Below, in pieces: positions 35,953 through 45,065 of a stretch of DNA of 64,000 nt. Made by a program: the position numbers and the translations under genes. Source of the stretch: Sphingobacterium rhinopitheci (GTDB lineage Bacteria > Bacteroidota > Bacteroidia > Sphingobacteriales > Sphingobacteriaceae); NCBI RefSeq assembly GCF_022627575.1, contig NZ_JADEYQ010000003.1, positions 186,001 through 250,000 on the forward strand. The letters are read 5' to 3'. The first letter of the stretch is position 1. Each line of letters begins with the position of its first letter. The notes beneath the pieces are model-generated. The model worked only from the letters and a program-made list of their open reading frames with translations, ran no database searches and was not told the DNA's origin.

Positions 35953-37566
35953 ATGGCTTTACAAGAGATAGGAATAAAAAGTAAAAGATATGATTTACAA
36001 TCATTTGGATTCAAAAATAGTATAATAAACTGGAACTTAGATTCTACTGTACTTACTGAAAAAACAATTGAACTTAATCAGGGAGTACTGAATGATACTG
36101 GCGCATTATGTGTCAATACAGGGAAATTTACAGGTCGTTCACCAAAGGATAAATTTATTGTTAAAGATTCAATAACAGAAAATACAGTAGATTGGGGAGA
36201 TGTAAATATCCCTATTTCCTATGATACATATAGTAGCCTAAAAAGCAAAATGATTGCTTCGTTGGAAGGTACCGAAATATGGGGTAGAAATTGTTACGCA
36301 GGAGCAGATCCATTATATAAATTGAATGTTACTGTAATTAATACAACTCCATGGGCAAATTTATTCTGTGGCAATCTATTTATTAATCCAAGTAATAAAG
36401 AATTAGAAGAATTCGAAAAAGGATGGTTGATTCTCCAAATACCAACATTTGAAGCTGTACCTGAAATCGATGGTACAAGATCCCCTAATTTTACGATAGT
36501 AAATTTTACAGAAAAAGTAATCCTTATTGGCGGAACAGCATATACAGGAGAGATGAAAAAAGGGATATTCTCCGTTTTAAATTTCATCTTACCACATGAA
36601 CATCAAGTATTACCGATGCACTGCTCTGCAAACGAAGGAAGAGAAGGTGATGTATCATTGTTCTTTGGATTGAGTGGGACAGGTAAAACTACATTATCAG
36701 CAGATGCTACACGTTCACTAATAGGGGATGATGAACATGGCTGGGCAGAGAAATCGATATTCAATTTTGAGGGAGGTTGTTATGCTAAAGCAATCGACTT
36801 AAGTGCAGAAAAAGAACCTGAAATATATGGTGCTATTCGACCAGGCGCATTATTAGAAAATATAGCTTTTTTCCCGAATACAAATAGCGTAAATTTTGCA
36901 GATAAGTCTATTACGGAAAACACACGTGTCGCATACCCTATTAGCTATATTCCAAATGCAAAAGTACCATCTATAGGAAATACACCTAAAAATATATTTT
37001 TTTTAACATGTGATGCATTTGGGATACTACCGCCGATATCCAAACTAACAAAGCAACAAGCAATGTATCATTTTATATCAGGCTATACTGCGAAAGTGGC
37101 AGGTACTGAAATAGGTGTAAAAGAACCACAAACTACATTTTCAGCATGTTTTGGCCGTGTATTTTTACCATTGCATCCTACTAAATATGCGGAACTATTA
37201 GGTGAAAAATTAGAAAAGCATCCTGAAGTAAACGTTTGGTTGATAAATACCGGCTGGACAGGTGGAAAATATGGCGAAGGGAAGCGAATGAGCTTAAAAT
37301 ATACACGTGCAATGATCAATGCCGCTATACATGGAGAATTAGACAATGTAAATTATATTGCTGATCCAATATTTGGAGTATTAAAGCCAGAGACATGCCC
37401 AAATGTACCTACAGAAGTATTAAAGCCACGATCAACATGGAGTGATGGAGAAGCATATGACAGACAAGCACTTGCATTGGCCCAATTATTTGTCAATAAC
37501 TTCAAGCAATACGAAGATCAGGCTAGTAAAGAAATATTATCTGCTGCTCCGAAAACATCGATTTAA
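35953..37566 (+). CDS. pckA: Phosphoenolpyruvate carboxykinase (ATP)
   Basis: PckA converts oxaloacetate and ATP to phosphoenolpyruvate, the first committed step of gluconeogenesis. The 537-residue protein has CVNTGKFTGRSPKDKFIV near the start, the PEPCK-specific FFGLSGTGKTTLSAD phosphate-binding loop, the metal-binding LIGDDEHGW, the ALLENIAFF block, and NVWLINTGWTGGKYGEG. It is the ATP-dependent type by length and motifs. It is monocistronic and closed by a bidirectional hairpin. Confidence 0.98.
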   Translation: MALQEIGIKSKRYDLQSFGFKNSIINWNLDSTVLTEKTIELNQGVLNDTGALCVNTGKFTGRSPKDKFIVKDSITENTVDWGDVNIPISYDTYSSLKSKMIASLEGTEIWGRNCYAGADPLYKLNVTVINTTPWANLFCGNLFINPSNKELEEFEKGWLILQIPTFEAVPEIDGTRSPNFTIVNFTEKVILIGGTAYTGEMKKGIFSVLNFILPHEHQVLPMHCSANEGREGDVSLFFGLSGTGKTTLSADATRSLIGDDEHGWAEKSIFNFEGGCYAKAIDLSAEKEPEIYGAIRPGALLENIAFFPNTNSVNFADKSITENTRVAYPISYIPNAKVPSIGNTPKNIFFLTCDAFGILPPISKLTKQQAMYHFISGYTAKVAGTEIGVKEPQTTFSACFGRVFLPLHPTKYAELLGEKLEKHPEVNVWLINTGWTGGKYGEGKRMSLKYTRAMINAAIHGELDNVNYIADPIFGVLKPETCPNVPTEVLKPRSTWSDGEAYDRQALALAQLFVNNFKQYEDQASKEILSAAPKTSI

Positions 37567-37579
37567 GTACAAACTATAC

Positions 37580-37616
37580 AAAAAACGGGATGTAAATTAT
37601 ATACATCCCGTTTTTT
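37580..37616. terminator. Bidirectional terminator between pckA and the oxidase operon
   Basis: A perfect 15-bp stem (A6-CGGGATGTA with TACATCCCG-T6) and 7-base loop separate pckA from the last gene of the minus-strand run. It ends two bases before that gene's stop codon. Confidence 0.88.
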
Positions 37617-37617
37617 C

Positions 37618-38073
37618 TTAAAATACTTTACTATGCCAGCTATCTTTAAATGGTATTTCCCATTTAGTGGCTAATTCATCCGAATTTTGTATAATATTAT
37701 TAAATACAATTGTATCTGCATGTACAGATCCTTCTTGTATAAGAGATTCAAATTGAACTCGATTTACTAATTGAACAATGCCATCATCAGAACGGAAAGA
37801 AACTTTCATACGATCAAAAAAATCAACATTAAACGTAGTACCCAAAGACTTCAAAAAATTCACTGATTTATCAATAGAGCAACCAGTTACGCCAGCTTGG
37901 CTTTCATCGACTTCTAATATAATAAAAAGACGATCACGAACAGTTGCTTTTCCTGCCAATTCAGAACCATGAGCCGTCCAAGAATTAACAAAAGAGTTCA
38001 ATTCTGTAGTTATAGCAGCTACTTCAGAATCTGACAAAAAACGATCCGCTTGATATACCCAAACTCTATTCAT
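37618..38073 (-). CDS. Conserved protein of unknown function at the end of the oxidase operon
   Basis: I recognise this 151-residue protein as a conserved Bacteroidota protein that databases often label 'ABC transporter ATPase'. That label is not supported here: there is no Walker A, Walker B or LSGGQ motif, and the length is too short. It has no signal peptide or membrane helix. Recognisable stretches are RVWVYQADRFLSDSE, GKATVRDRLFIILEVDES, GCSIDKSVNFLKSLG and FFDRMKVSF. It is the last gene of the Act-caa3 run, 9 bases after the DUF420 gene, so a role in oxidase assembly is possible but unproven. Confidence 0.85.
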   Translation of the reverse strand: MNRVWVYQADRFLSDSEVAAITTELNSFVNSWTAHGSELAGKATVRDRLFIILEVDESQAGVTGCSIDKSVNFLKSLGTTFNVDFFDRMKVSFRSDDGIVQLVNRVQFESLIQEGSVHADTIVFNNIIQNSDELATKWEIPFKDSWHSKVF

Positions 38074-38082
38074 AATATATAA

Positions 38083-38625
38083 TTAATTAACGTAATAAGG
38101 AGATATCATCAAATAAACAATCACTCCAGTAACAGCGACATACAACCACATTGGATAGGTAATACGGGCCAATTTTTTATGTCTTTCATAAGCTCCAGCA
38201 ATACCTCTTACAAAAGTAAAAAGTACAAAAGGAATAATAATAACAGAAAGAATGATGTGAGTAATCAAAATAAAGAAGTAAACATAACGAATAAATCCTT
38301 CACCACCATAAGAAGTAGAAATAGAAGTCATATGATAAGCTACATACATCAGCAAAAAAAGTGATGAAAATACCATACAGACTTTAATCAAATTCTCATG
38401 CAATTTAATATTCCCCTTCTTTATTGCCAGTACAGCACAAAACAGCAATATAGCCGTTAAACCGTTGATCGTAGCGTAGATCGGGGGTAAGAAACTCAAA
38501 GGCTTTACATCATATCCTAATTTTTGCAGGTTAACGCCAAATAAAGCTGCAACAGCTATAGGTATAATAATAGATAAAGCCCAAATAATACCTTTATATT
38601 TTTTTTCTTCTTCAGTCATTGCCAT
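38083..38625 (-). CDS. DUF420 membrane protein (CtaM-like oxidase assembly factor)
   Basis: The 180-residue protein has about five membrane helices with conserved histidines in KLHENLI, YVAYHMTSIS, LITHIILSV and YERHKKLARITYPMWLYV, which is the DUF420 pattern. Some DUF420 proteins (CtaM) are needed to assemble caa3- or aa3-type oxidases, and histidine placement suggests heme or copper contact. Its position one base after the SCO-like gene inside the cox operon supports an assembly role; direct function is inference. Confidence 0.93.
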   Translation of the reverse strand: MAMTEEEKKYKGIIWALSIIIPIAVAALFGVNLQKLGYDVKPLSFLPPIYATINGLTAILLFCAVLAIKKGNIKLHENLIKVCMVFSSLFLLMYVAYHMTSISTSYGGEGFIRYVYFFILITHIILSVIIIPFVLFTFVRGIAGAYERHKKLARITYPMWLYVAVTGVIVYLMISPYYVN

Positions 38626-38626
38626 A

Positions 38627-39346
38627 TTACTTCTTTTCTATTTTTAGAGGATTATTTCTAATTTCCTCTACAATTTGAACTTTTATTTCGTCCTGCAAAC
38701 GCGCGATATCCGTTTTCAAATTAATATCATAAAAACCACGAATTCTATTTTCTGTATCCAACAAAATAAAATTGTTACCAAAAATAAAATTATTGGATTG
38801 GTTAGGATCCTTAAATGCATCTATAAGAAAATTATTACGTGCATATTCCAGAAAATTACCGTGAGAACCTAATATATACCAATTGGGGTTACTACTACCT
38901 ACATATTTGCGGTGAATATCATCCAATACTACATTTCTATCGGTAGTATCTAAAGATATAGAATAGAACTTAATCCTGTTATTGTGAGAAAAACGTTCTG
39001 CCACACCTTTCAAATTGGACAGCATCGTAGTCGATAGACCTTTATCATTAGAATAAAACAAATGTACAATACTAATAATAGAATCTTGATCGAATGCCGT
39101 AATACTATCCCCTGCACTATTTAACAAAATTACAGGCTTAATAGCATGATAGACAGTATCTGGAATCTCTCTACCCATTTTTCGGTTCATTTTTCCCGAA
39201 AGAACTTTTTCACCATAAATTGATAATTTCAGATATTCATTAGACCCAATTTTATTAAGCCCTACATACAAAAATCCTGGCACTAGTAGTACTATTGCCA
39301 GGATAATTACGGTTGATATATTTTTTTTTCTATTTGTACTACCCAT
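38627..39346 (-). CDS. SCO1/SenC-like protein lacking the copper-binding residues
   Basis: SCO proteins deliver copper to the CuA site of oxidase subunit II through a thioredoxin-like domain with a CxxxC motif and a distal His. This 239-residue protein has the anchor helix (about 11-30) and the recognisable SCO frame: VILLNSAGDSITAFD, IVHLFYSNDKGLSTTML, the IKFYSISLDTTD strand, NWYILG and FILLDTENRIRGFYD. The CxxxC positions are Asn100 and Leu104 (FYSNDKGLS), the distal His position reads GNN, and there is no cysteine in the whole protein. Genomic position (after subunit IV, before DUF420) matches SCO in other Bacteroidota. It is either a structural or regulatory relative or has lost function. 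Confidence 0.8.
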   Translation of the reverse strand: MGSTNRKKNISTVIILAIVLLVPGFLYVGLNKIGSNEYLKLSIYGEKVLSGKMNRKMGREIPDTVYHAIKPVILLNSAGDSITAFDQDSIISIVHLFYSNDKGLSTTMLSNLKGVAERFSHNNRIKFYSISLDTTDRNVVLDDIHRKYVGSSNPNWYILGSHGNFLEYARNNFLIDAFKDPNQSNNFIFGNNFILLDTENRIRGFYDINLKTDIARLQDEIKVQIVEEIRNNPLKIEKK

Positions 39347-39348
39347 TA

Positions 39349-39729
39349 TTATTTATTAGGAAATACCGGTTGATGATTCATATCACCTAATAAGTAGTGA
39401 CCTTCTAATAACATCAAAACAATAAAATAAATAATAAATAAAAATACTACTAAACAACATACGATAAAGCTTTTTTTCTCGAATTTCAAGTGCATAAAGT
39501 ATGCTACAATATAATAAGCTTTAATTATTGTTAATACAATATAAAATATATTTAAAGCGATACCTTTTTGTACGATCCCCCAATGGTGTACAAAGCCTAA
39601 GGCTACTAAAAATTCAATCGCTGTTAAGAACAATAATATACCAAAAACTTGCCAAATGCGTTTAGTATCTAAACCTTCACCATGTGCATGCGCATCATGT
39701 GTATCTAATGTATGATCGTGGTTTGCCAT
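39349..39729 (-). CDS. Cytochrome c oxidase subunit IV family protein
   Basis: This small subunit (126 residues) has a His-rich N-terminus (NHDHTLDTHDAHAHGE) and three membrane helices (about 25-45, 55-78, 83-107), the pattern of the prokaryotic COX4/CyoD family. It stabilises the oxidase core. The two residues between its stop and the next gene show tight packing in the operon. The His-rich start, shared with subunit I, may bind metal, but that is a guess. Confidence 0.92.
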   Translation of the reverse strand: MANHDHTLDTHDAHAHGEGLDTKRIWQVFGILLFLTAIEFLVALGFVHHWGIVQKGIALNIFYIVLTIIKAYYIVAYFMHLKFEKKSFIVCCLVVFLFIIYFIVLMLLEGHYLLGDMNHQPVFPNK

Positions 39730-39757
39730 TTCTTTGAATAATTTTAAAAGTAATTAA

Positions 39758-40495
39758 TTAGATTAAGTAGAAGAAAGTAAATACAAATACCCATACTAAA
39801 TCTACAAAGTGCCAATAAAGACCAACTTTTTCAACCATTAAATATGTACCTCTGTTCTCAAATGTATTATTCAATGTCATAAAAAGAATAATAATATTTA
39901 AAAGGATACCTATTGAAACGTGGAATCCGTGAAATCCAGTAATAGTAAAGAATAAATTAGAAAATTGTAAAGCAGCTGTATAAGAGATCTCTTTAGTAAA
40001 ATATGGCTCTAATGCAGTAGCAATTGCAGCAGGATCCGTTAATCCAGTAGCTGGATTTTGTCCAAACCAAAAACCTACATGATGTAAGTGAGACCATTCT
40101 AAAGCTTGACAACCTACGAATAAAATACCGCCTAAAATTGTCCATAACATCCATTTAACAACTTCATGTTTGGAGTTACGATGTCCTGCTTCTACAGCTA
40201 AAACCATAGTAACGGAAGACAAGATCAAAATAAAAGTCATAATACCTACGAAAACCAAAGGTTGACCAGAATCAGCGATTCCAGGAACTGATTGGAAAAT
40301 CTTATCTGCATCAATCCATGTTGGCTGCGCAAATTTTTGAGCACCATAATAAATTAAAAATGCAGAAAATGTAAAAGCATCTGACACTAAGAAAAACCAC
40401 ATCATGATTTTTCCATACTCTAAGTTCCAAGGTGACTTACCACCACTCCATGGTCCGTCCTTAACCTTATCCAATTGTGATATAGTTGTACTCAT
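39758..40495 (-). CDS. ctaE: Cytochrome c oxidase subunit III (first copy)
   Basis: Subunit III of the heme-copper oxidase; it stabilises the core and helps proton uptake. The 245-residue protein has seven membrane helices, the ending GLYWHFVDLVWVFVFTFFYLI typical of the family, and GFHGFHVSIGILLN. Conserved glutamate positions occur in LAVEAGHRN. It is followed, 9 bases on, by the gene upstream of it in the operon, another member of the same family (40505-41089), so this locus has two subunit III-type proteins. Confidence 0.95.
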   Translation of the reverse strand: MSTTISQLDKVKDGPWSGGKSPWNLEYGKIMMWFFLVSDAFTFSAFLIYYGAQKFAQPTWIDADKIFQSVPGIADSGQPLVFVGIMTFILILSSVTMVLAVEAGHRNSKHEVVKWMLWTILGGILFVGCQALEWSHLHHVGFWFGQNPATGLTDPAAIATALEPYFTKEISYTAALQFSNLFFTITGFHGFHVSIGILLNIIILFMTLNNTFENRGTYLMVEKVGLYWHFVDLVWVFVFTFFYLI

Positions 40496-40504
40496 TATTT
40501 ACTA

Positions 40505-41089
40505 TTATTGATTCAAAAGTAAGAAAACATATATATAAATCCATAAAAGATCTAGAAAATGCCAAAAAATTGTTGCTAGATCCATTCTAAACACATTATT
40601 ATCTTGTGGAATCTGCTTTACAACGCCTAAATATACACGTAATAATACAAATAATCCAACTACAATGTGTGCCAAGTGTAATCCCGTAAAGACATAAATA
40701 AAAGATTGAGATGCATTATTATTTATAAAAAATACACCTTGCTCCGTCATTACATTCCACGAGTCAACTTGAAAACCAAAGAAAATAATTCCTAATACAA
40801 TAGTTATAATAAGCCATAACTTTTGCTTAGCTGCATTATCTTGTTTGGCAGCCTTGTGCGCTAATGTTATCGTCAAACTACTCAATACAATAGCTAATGT
40901 ACTGTAGATGAAAGTTTGCGGTAAAATAGTTTTAATTCCTTTATCAACTCCACTAGCTGTATAAACTATAAAACCACTAGAAAGCGCTGCAAACATCATG
41001 AACATACCAATCATACCCAACCATAAGTTGAATTTCTTAGCTTTACGCACCTGTTGCAACTCTATTTGTTTTAAATTGTTAGCTTCCAT
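40505..41089 (-). CDS. Heme-copper oxidase subunit III-like protein (second copy)
   Basis: This 194-residue protein has five membrane helices and the subunit III ending FWHFLDLLWIYIYVFLLLNQ, plus VFTGLHLAHIVVGLFVLLRVY. It is shorter at the N-terminus than the 245-residue copy. Such pairs of subunit III genes are usual in Bacteroidota oxidase operons, so it is probably a genuine second subunit rather than a decayed copy. It lies 5 bases after ctaB. Confidence 0.93.
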   Translation of the reverse strand: MEANNLKQIELQQVRKAKKFNLWLGMIGMFMMFAALSSGFIVYTASGVDKGIKTILPQTFIYSTLAIVLSSLTITLAHKAAKQDNAAKQKLWLIITIVLGIIFFGFQVDSWNVMTEQGVFFINNNASQSFIYVFTGLHLAHIVVGLFVLLRVYLGVVKQIPQDNNVFRMDLATIFWHFLDLLWIYIYVFLLLNQ

Positions 41090-41094
41090 TTATA

Positions 41095-42003
41095 TTATTT
41101 AAAAGGAATAAAATCAAAAAGTAATACTAATTGTGTCACTGGAAGGTACAAAAATGAAGTATACATTACTTTTTTTGCTGATACATCAGTTTGCTCTTTG
41201 TAGTGCTTATAGCCATACCAAGCAAACATGAAACCACCCAAAATGGCCACTATAGTAAAAGTCCAACCTGCAAACCCATAATACATAGGTAAATAAGATG
41301 CAGGTATCATTAATACACCAGATAAAAATATCATTAGTGCAGAGAATGAATCTTTTTTTGTTGTCGGTAATAATCGAATACCAGCTGCACGATAATCGTC
41401 ATCAGCTACCCATGCAATAGCCCAAAAATGTGGAAATTGCCATAAGAACTGAATTACAAATAATACAAATGGTGTAATTACAATAGCTGACTCACTAATT
41501 GCTGCATATTCGAAACCAAAACCTGCAGATTTAAAAGCAGCATAATAACCAATTAATGGCGGTAAAGCTCCCGGTATAGCACCTACAAAAACCGCTATAG
41601 GAGATTTTTGTTTTAAAGGTGTATATATAAATGCATAAAGAAATATCGAAAATACAGACAATAATCCTGTTAAGAAGTTCAATTGAACTAAGACTAAAGT
41701 ACCTGCAATACCCATAAATAAACTAAGAACCAGCGCTTGACCATTTGTCATACGACCCGAGGGCAGCGGACGGTCCATGGTTCTTTTCATCAGCTTATCA
41801 ATATCTTTCTCGATAATCTCATTAAACCCGTTTGCAGAACCAGTAACTAAAAAACCACCAAATGTTAATAGTAACCAATTATACCAGATAATTTCACCCT
41901 GTTGAGTAGCACCGATCAAAAAAGAGACCGAAGCTGAAAATACAACAGTTAACGTTAATCGTAATTTTACTAATTTGTTAAAATCAGAAATAAAAGTTTT
42001 CAT
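41095..42003 (-). CDS. ctaB: Protoheme IX farnesyltransferase (heme O synthase)
   Basis: CtaB adds a farnesyl chain to heme B to make heme O. The 302-residue protein has eight or nine membrane helices and the UbiA-family diphosphate-binding motif NGFNEIIEKDIDKLMKRTMDRPLPSG, with the second aspartate-rich loop in AWVADDDYRAAGIRLLP. Its product is used by CtaA (42066-43109), encoded just upstream. Together they supply heme A to CtaD. Confidence 0.96.
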   Translation of the reverse strand: MKTFISDFNKLVKLRLTLTVVFSASVSFLIGATQQGEIIWYNWLLLTFGGFLVTGSANGFNEIIEKDIDKLMKRTMDRPLPSGRMTNGQALVLSLFMGIAGTLVLVQLNFLTGLLSVFSIFLYAFIYTPLKQKSPIAVFVGAIPGALPPLIGYYAAFKSAGFGFEYAAISESAIVITPFVLFVIQFLWQFPHFWAIAWVADDDYRAAGIRLLPTTKKDSFSALMIFLSGVLMIPASYLPMYYGFAGWTFTIVAILGGFMFAWYGYKHYKEQTDVSAKKVMYTSFLYLPVTQLVLLFDFIPFK

Positions 42004-42065
42004 CTTTAGATAATCCTCCTTGTTGTTGAATAATCTGCTCTAATCCCCATCTTGTAGACTTACAA

Positions 42066-43109
42066 TTATCTCTTTAATTTATTCATCAACAGTAATAAAT
42101 AAAACTGTGTTCCGAAAAACAAACTAGCCAATACTAAGTGTGTAGTTTGTGCAAATGGTGGTACATCAAAACGTACCAATACAATACCTGATAACATCTG
42201 TATAACTACTAGTAATAATAAAATACCACTATAAGTAGATTGTAATGTATGCTTAGCAAACCTATTTTTCACTAAAAAGAAAAATAAAACTGTAATTGCC
42301 AAGATAACATAACCTAATATACGATGTATATCATAATCAATACCTATTGAATTAATCCAGTTCGCTCTATCTATTCCTTCAGCATTAAGATGATCTATAA
42401 TTTCTCTAATTTCCGTACCGTATACAACCTGTATAATGGTCAAAACTAAAGAGAAAAATGCTAAAGGCTTTAAAACACTGGAAGAAGAACTTACTAAAAT
42501 ATTCTTATTGCGCAATGTAGTAGCACTATAAAACGTATAAATACTAACAGCTACTATAAGTAACGCTAATAACATATGTACCGTAATAATCCAAGGCATC
42601 AAATTTGTAGATACGACTATCGAACCTAACCAAGCTTGCAATACTACAAAAATAACATTAAGAACGCTCCATACGAATATGGATGGTTTTGATTTGCTAT
42701 AGGTAAAAGCAAAAATTGCGGAAAAAAGAAGAGCGAAACCTACAACGACTCCAACTAAACGATTAATATATTCGGTCCAAGTTTTTGCAGCATTAAACTC
42801 CTCGTGCACCAAAATAGATTTATCATGTCTTATCTTATCGGCTGTTTCTTTAGAACCAAAGAACTCAACAATATTCGCAAAACGTTGATTCTTCTTTTCT
42901 CTACCATCGATATATTGCTGCTCATAGCCTTCAGGCAATTGCGTAATATTTGTTGGAGGTATTATTCTATTAAAACATTTTGGCCAATCAGGACAGCCCA
43001 TTCCGGAACCCGTACTTCTTACCACACCACCAGCAATAATAACGAGAAACAAAAAGATAATAGTAAATCTATTTATTTTTATAAAACGTTTTTCTGCTGC
43101 TGGATACAT
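42066..43109 (-). CDS. ctaA: Heme A synthase (CtaA/COX15)
   Basis: It oxidises heme O to heme A. The 347-residue protein has eight membrane helices in two four-helix bundles. Each bundle carries heme-ligand histidines (VHEEF and VHMLLAL; DIHRILGY and THLVLAS). The family signature GGVVRSTGSGMGCPDWPKC, with its periplasmic cysteine, is present. The second half matches the COX15/CtaA type. It sits between ctaD and ctaB. Confidence 0.96.
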   Translation of the reverse strand: MYPAAEKRFIKINRFTIIFLFLVIIAGGVVRSTGSGMGCPDWPKCFNRIIPPTNITQLPEGYEQQYIDGREKKNQRFANIVEFFGSKETADKIRHDKSILVHEEFNAAKTWTEYINRLVGVVVGFALLFSAIFAFTYSKSKPSIFVWSVLNVIFVVLQAWLGSIVVSTNLMPWIITVHMLLALLIVAVSIYTFYSATTLRNKNILVSSSSSVLKPLAFFSLVLTIIQVVYGTEIREIIDHLNAEGIDRANWINSIGIDYDIHRILGYVILAITVLFFFLVKNRFAKHTLQSTYSGILLLLVVIQMLSGIVLVRFDVPPFAQTTHLVLASLFFGTQFYLLLLMNKLKR

Positions 43110-43164
43110 AGTAATACTTTCTTCCCTAATTCAAAATCAAAATAGAAGAAAAGTAGGAATTAAC

Positions 43165-45039
43165 CTACCCTTCTACTACTCTATTATTTTCTTTATTCCA
43201 TTGTTCTTGAATACGAACTGCTTCCTCATTCCCTTCAAAATCATGAATAAAATTAGAACTCATCGTTTCTGAAAATGGTGTTGTTTGAAGAATAAAATCA
43301 GCATCATGTCCTGGCTTACTGTAATCATACGGCCAACGGTATACTGTAGGAATTTCTCCTGGCCAGTTACCATGAATATGCTCTACCGGAGTAGTCCACT
43401 CTAAAGTGTTAGAACCCCAAGGATTTTGTGTAGCTTTTTTACCGTAGAAAATAGATCCAAAGAAGTTAATCAAGAATGCTATTTGTCCTAAACCAGCAAC
43501 GATAGCAGCCCAAGTAACTAAGATATTAACAGAAACCCATTTCTCCATGAAAGGGAAAGCTGTAAATGCATAGTAACGACGAGGTACACCATCTACACCC
43601 ATAAAGTGCATTGGGAAAAACACTAAATATGCACCGATGAAAGTCAACCAGAAATGGAAGTAGCCTAACTTATCATTCATCATACGTCCAAACATTTTTG
43701 GATACCAGTGATAAACACCACATAGCATACCAAATATAGATGCAGAACCCATTACTAAGTGAAAGTGAGCTACAACGAAATACGTATCGTGTAAGTTGAT
43801 ATCTAAAGCTGCATTACCTAAGAATAAACCAGTAACACCACCAGAGATAAAGAATGATACCATACCGATTGCAAACATCATAGCTGGAGTGAAACGAATG
43901 TTACCTCTCCATAATGTTGCGATATAGTTGAATGATTTTACTGCTGAAGGAACCGCAATAATCAATGTTGTAATCATAAATACACCTCCCAAGAAAGGAT
44001 TCATACCCGTTACAAACATATGGTGACCCCATACAATAAATGATAATACGGTAATACCTACTAAAGAGTAAACCATTGCATGGTATCCAAAGATAGGTTT
44101 ACGTGAGTTTGTAGCAATAACCTCAGAAGTTAAACCTAAAGCAGGCATTACTACGATATATACCTCAGGGTGACCTAAGAACCAGAATAAGTGTTGGAAC
44201 AAGATTGGAGAACCACCTTCATTAGGTAAGATCTGACCTTGAATTACTAAATCTGACAAATAGAAAGAAGTACCAGCCGAACGATCAAAGATCAATAACA
44301 CAACTGCTGAAACTAATACTGGGAAAGATAATAAACCTACAATAGCAGTTAAGAAAAACGCCCAGATAGTCAAAGGCATTTTCCATAAGTCCATACCTTT
44401 AGTACGCATATTCAAAATAGTACTGATGTAGTTTACACCACCCATTACCTGAGAAGCGATAAACAAAGTCATACTAATCAACCATAATGTCATACCTAAT
44501 CCTGATCCTGAGATCGCTGTAGGTACAGCAGACAATGGAGGATAAATAGTCCAACCAGCAGATGCAGGTCCACTTTCAATAAAGAAAGATGCAATCATGA
44601 TAACACATGCTACAAAGAAGAACCAGTATGATAACATATTCATCATTGGAGATGCCATATCACGCGCACCAATTTGGTATGGTATAAGTAAATTACTAAA
44701 AGTACCTGATAAACCCGCTGTTAAGACGAAGAATACCATCATGGTACCATGAATAGTAACTAAAGACAAAAAGAACTCCGGTTTAATACGACCACCTTCA
44801 GCCCATTTACCTAAGAAAACTTCTAAAATTGGAAAATCTGTATCCGGCCAAGCTAATTGGATACGGAACAATAAAGACAATAGCATGGCAAATACTGCCA
44901 TTATGATACCAGTGATCAAGAATTGCTTCGCAATCATCTTGTGATCCATACTAAATACATATTTAGATAGGAACGTCTCATGGTGGTGACCATGTGCGTC
45001 ATGATGACTTGCGTCGTGAGATATAACTGTACTTGACAT
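43165..45039 (-). CDS. ctaD: Cytochrome c oxidase subunit I
   Basis: This is the catalytic subunit that binds low-spin heme A and the heme a3-CuB centre where oxygen is reduced. The 624-residue protein has 12 or more membrane helices. GHPEVYIVVMPALG (about residue 287) contains the CuB His, the A1-type glutamate and the cross-linked Tyr. VWGHHMFVTGM has the two further CuB histidines, and DTYFVVAHFHLVMG has the heme histidines. Its HDAHGHHHETF start is His-rich, like that of subunit IV. It follows ctaC by 26 bases. Confidence 0.97.
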   Translation of the reverse strand: MSSTVISHDASHHDAHGHHHETFLSKYVFSMDHKMIAKQFLITGIIMAVFAMLLSLLFRIQLAWPDTDFPILEVFLGKWAEGGRIKPEFFLSLVTIHGTMMVFFVLTAGLSGTFSNLLIPYQIGARDMASPMMNMLSYWFFFVACVIMIASFFIESGPASAGWTIYPPLSAVPTAISGSGLGMTLWLISMTLFIASQVMGGVNYISTILNMRTKGMDLWKMPLTIWAFFLTAIVGLLSFPVLVSAVVLLIFDRSAGTSFYLSDLVIQGQILPNEGGSPILFQHLFWFLGHPEVYIVVMPALGLTSEVIATNSRKPIFGYHAMVYSLVGITVLSFIVWGHHMFVTGMNPFLGGVFMITTLIIAVPSAVKSFNYIATLWRGNIRFTPAMMFAIGMVSFFISGGVTGLFLGNAALDINLHDTYFVVAHFHLVMGSASIFGMLCGVYHWYPKMFGRMMNDKLGYFHFWLTFIGAYLVFFPMHFMGVDGVPRRYYAFTAFPFMEKWVSVNILVTWAAIVAGLGQIAFLINFFGSIFYGKKATQNPWGSNTLEWTTPVEHIHGNWPGEIPTVYRWPYDYSKPGHDADFILQTTPFSETMSSNFIHDFEGNEEAVRIQEQWNKENNRVVEG

Positions 45040-45065
45040 ATTTTATTATAAAATTCTTTCTACAA

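Noticed and set aside
37618..38073. ABC transporter ATPase annotation
   Set aside because: No Walker A, Walker B or signature motif is present and the protein is too short.
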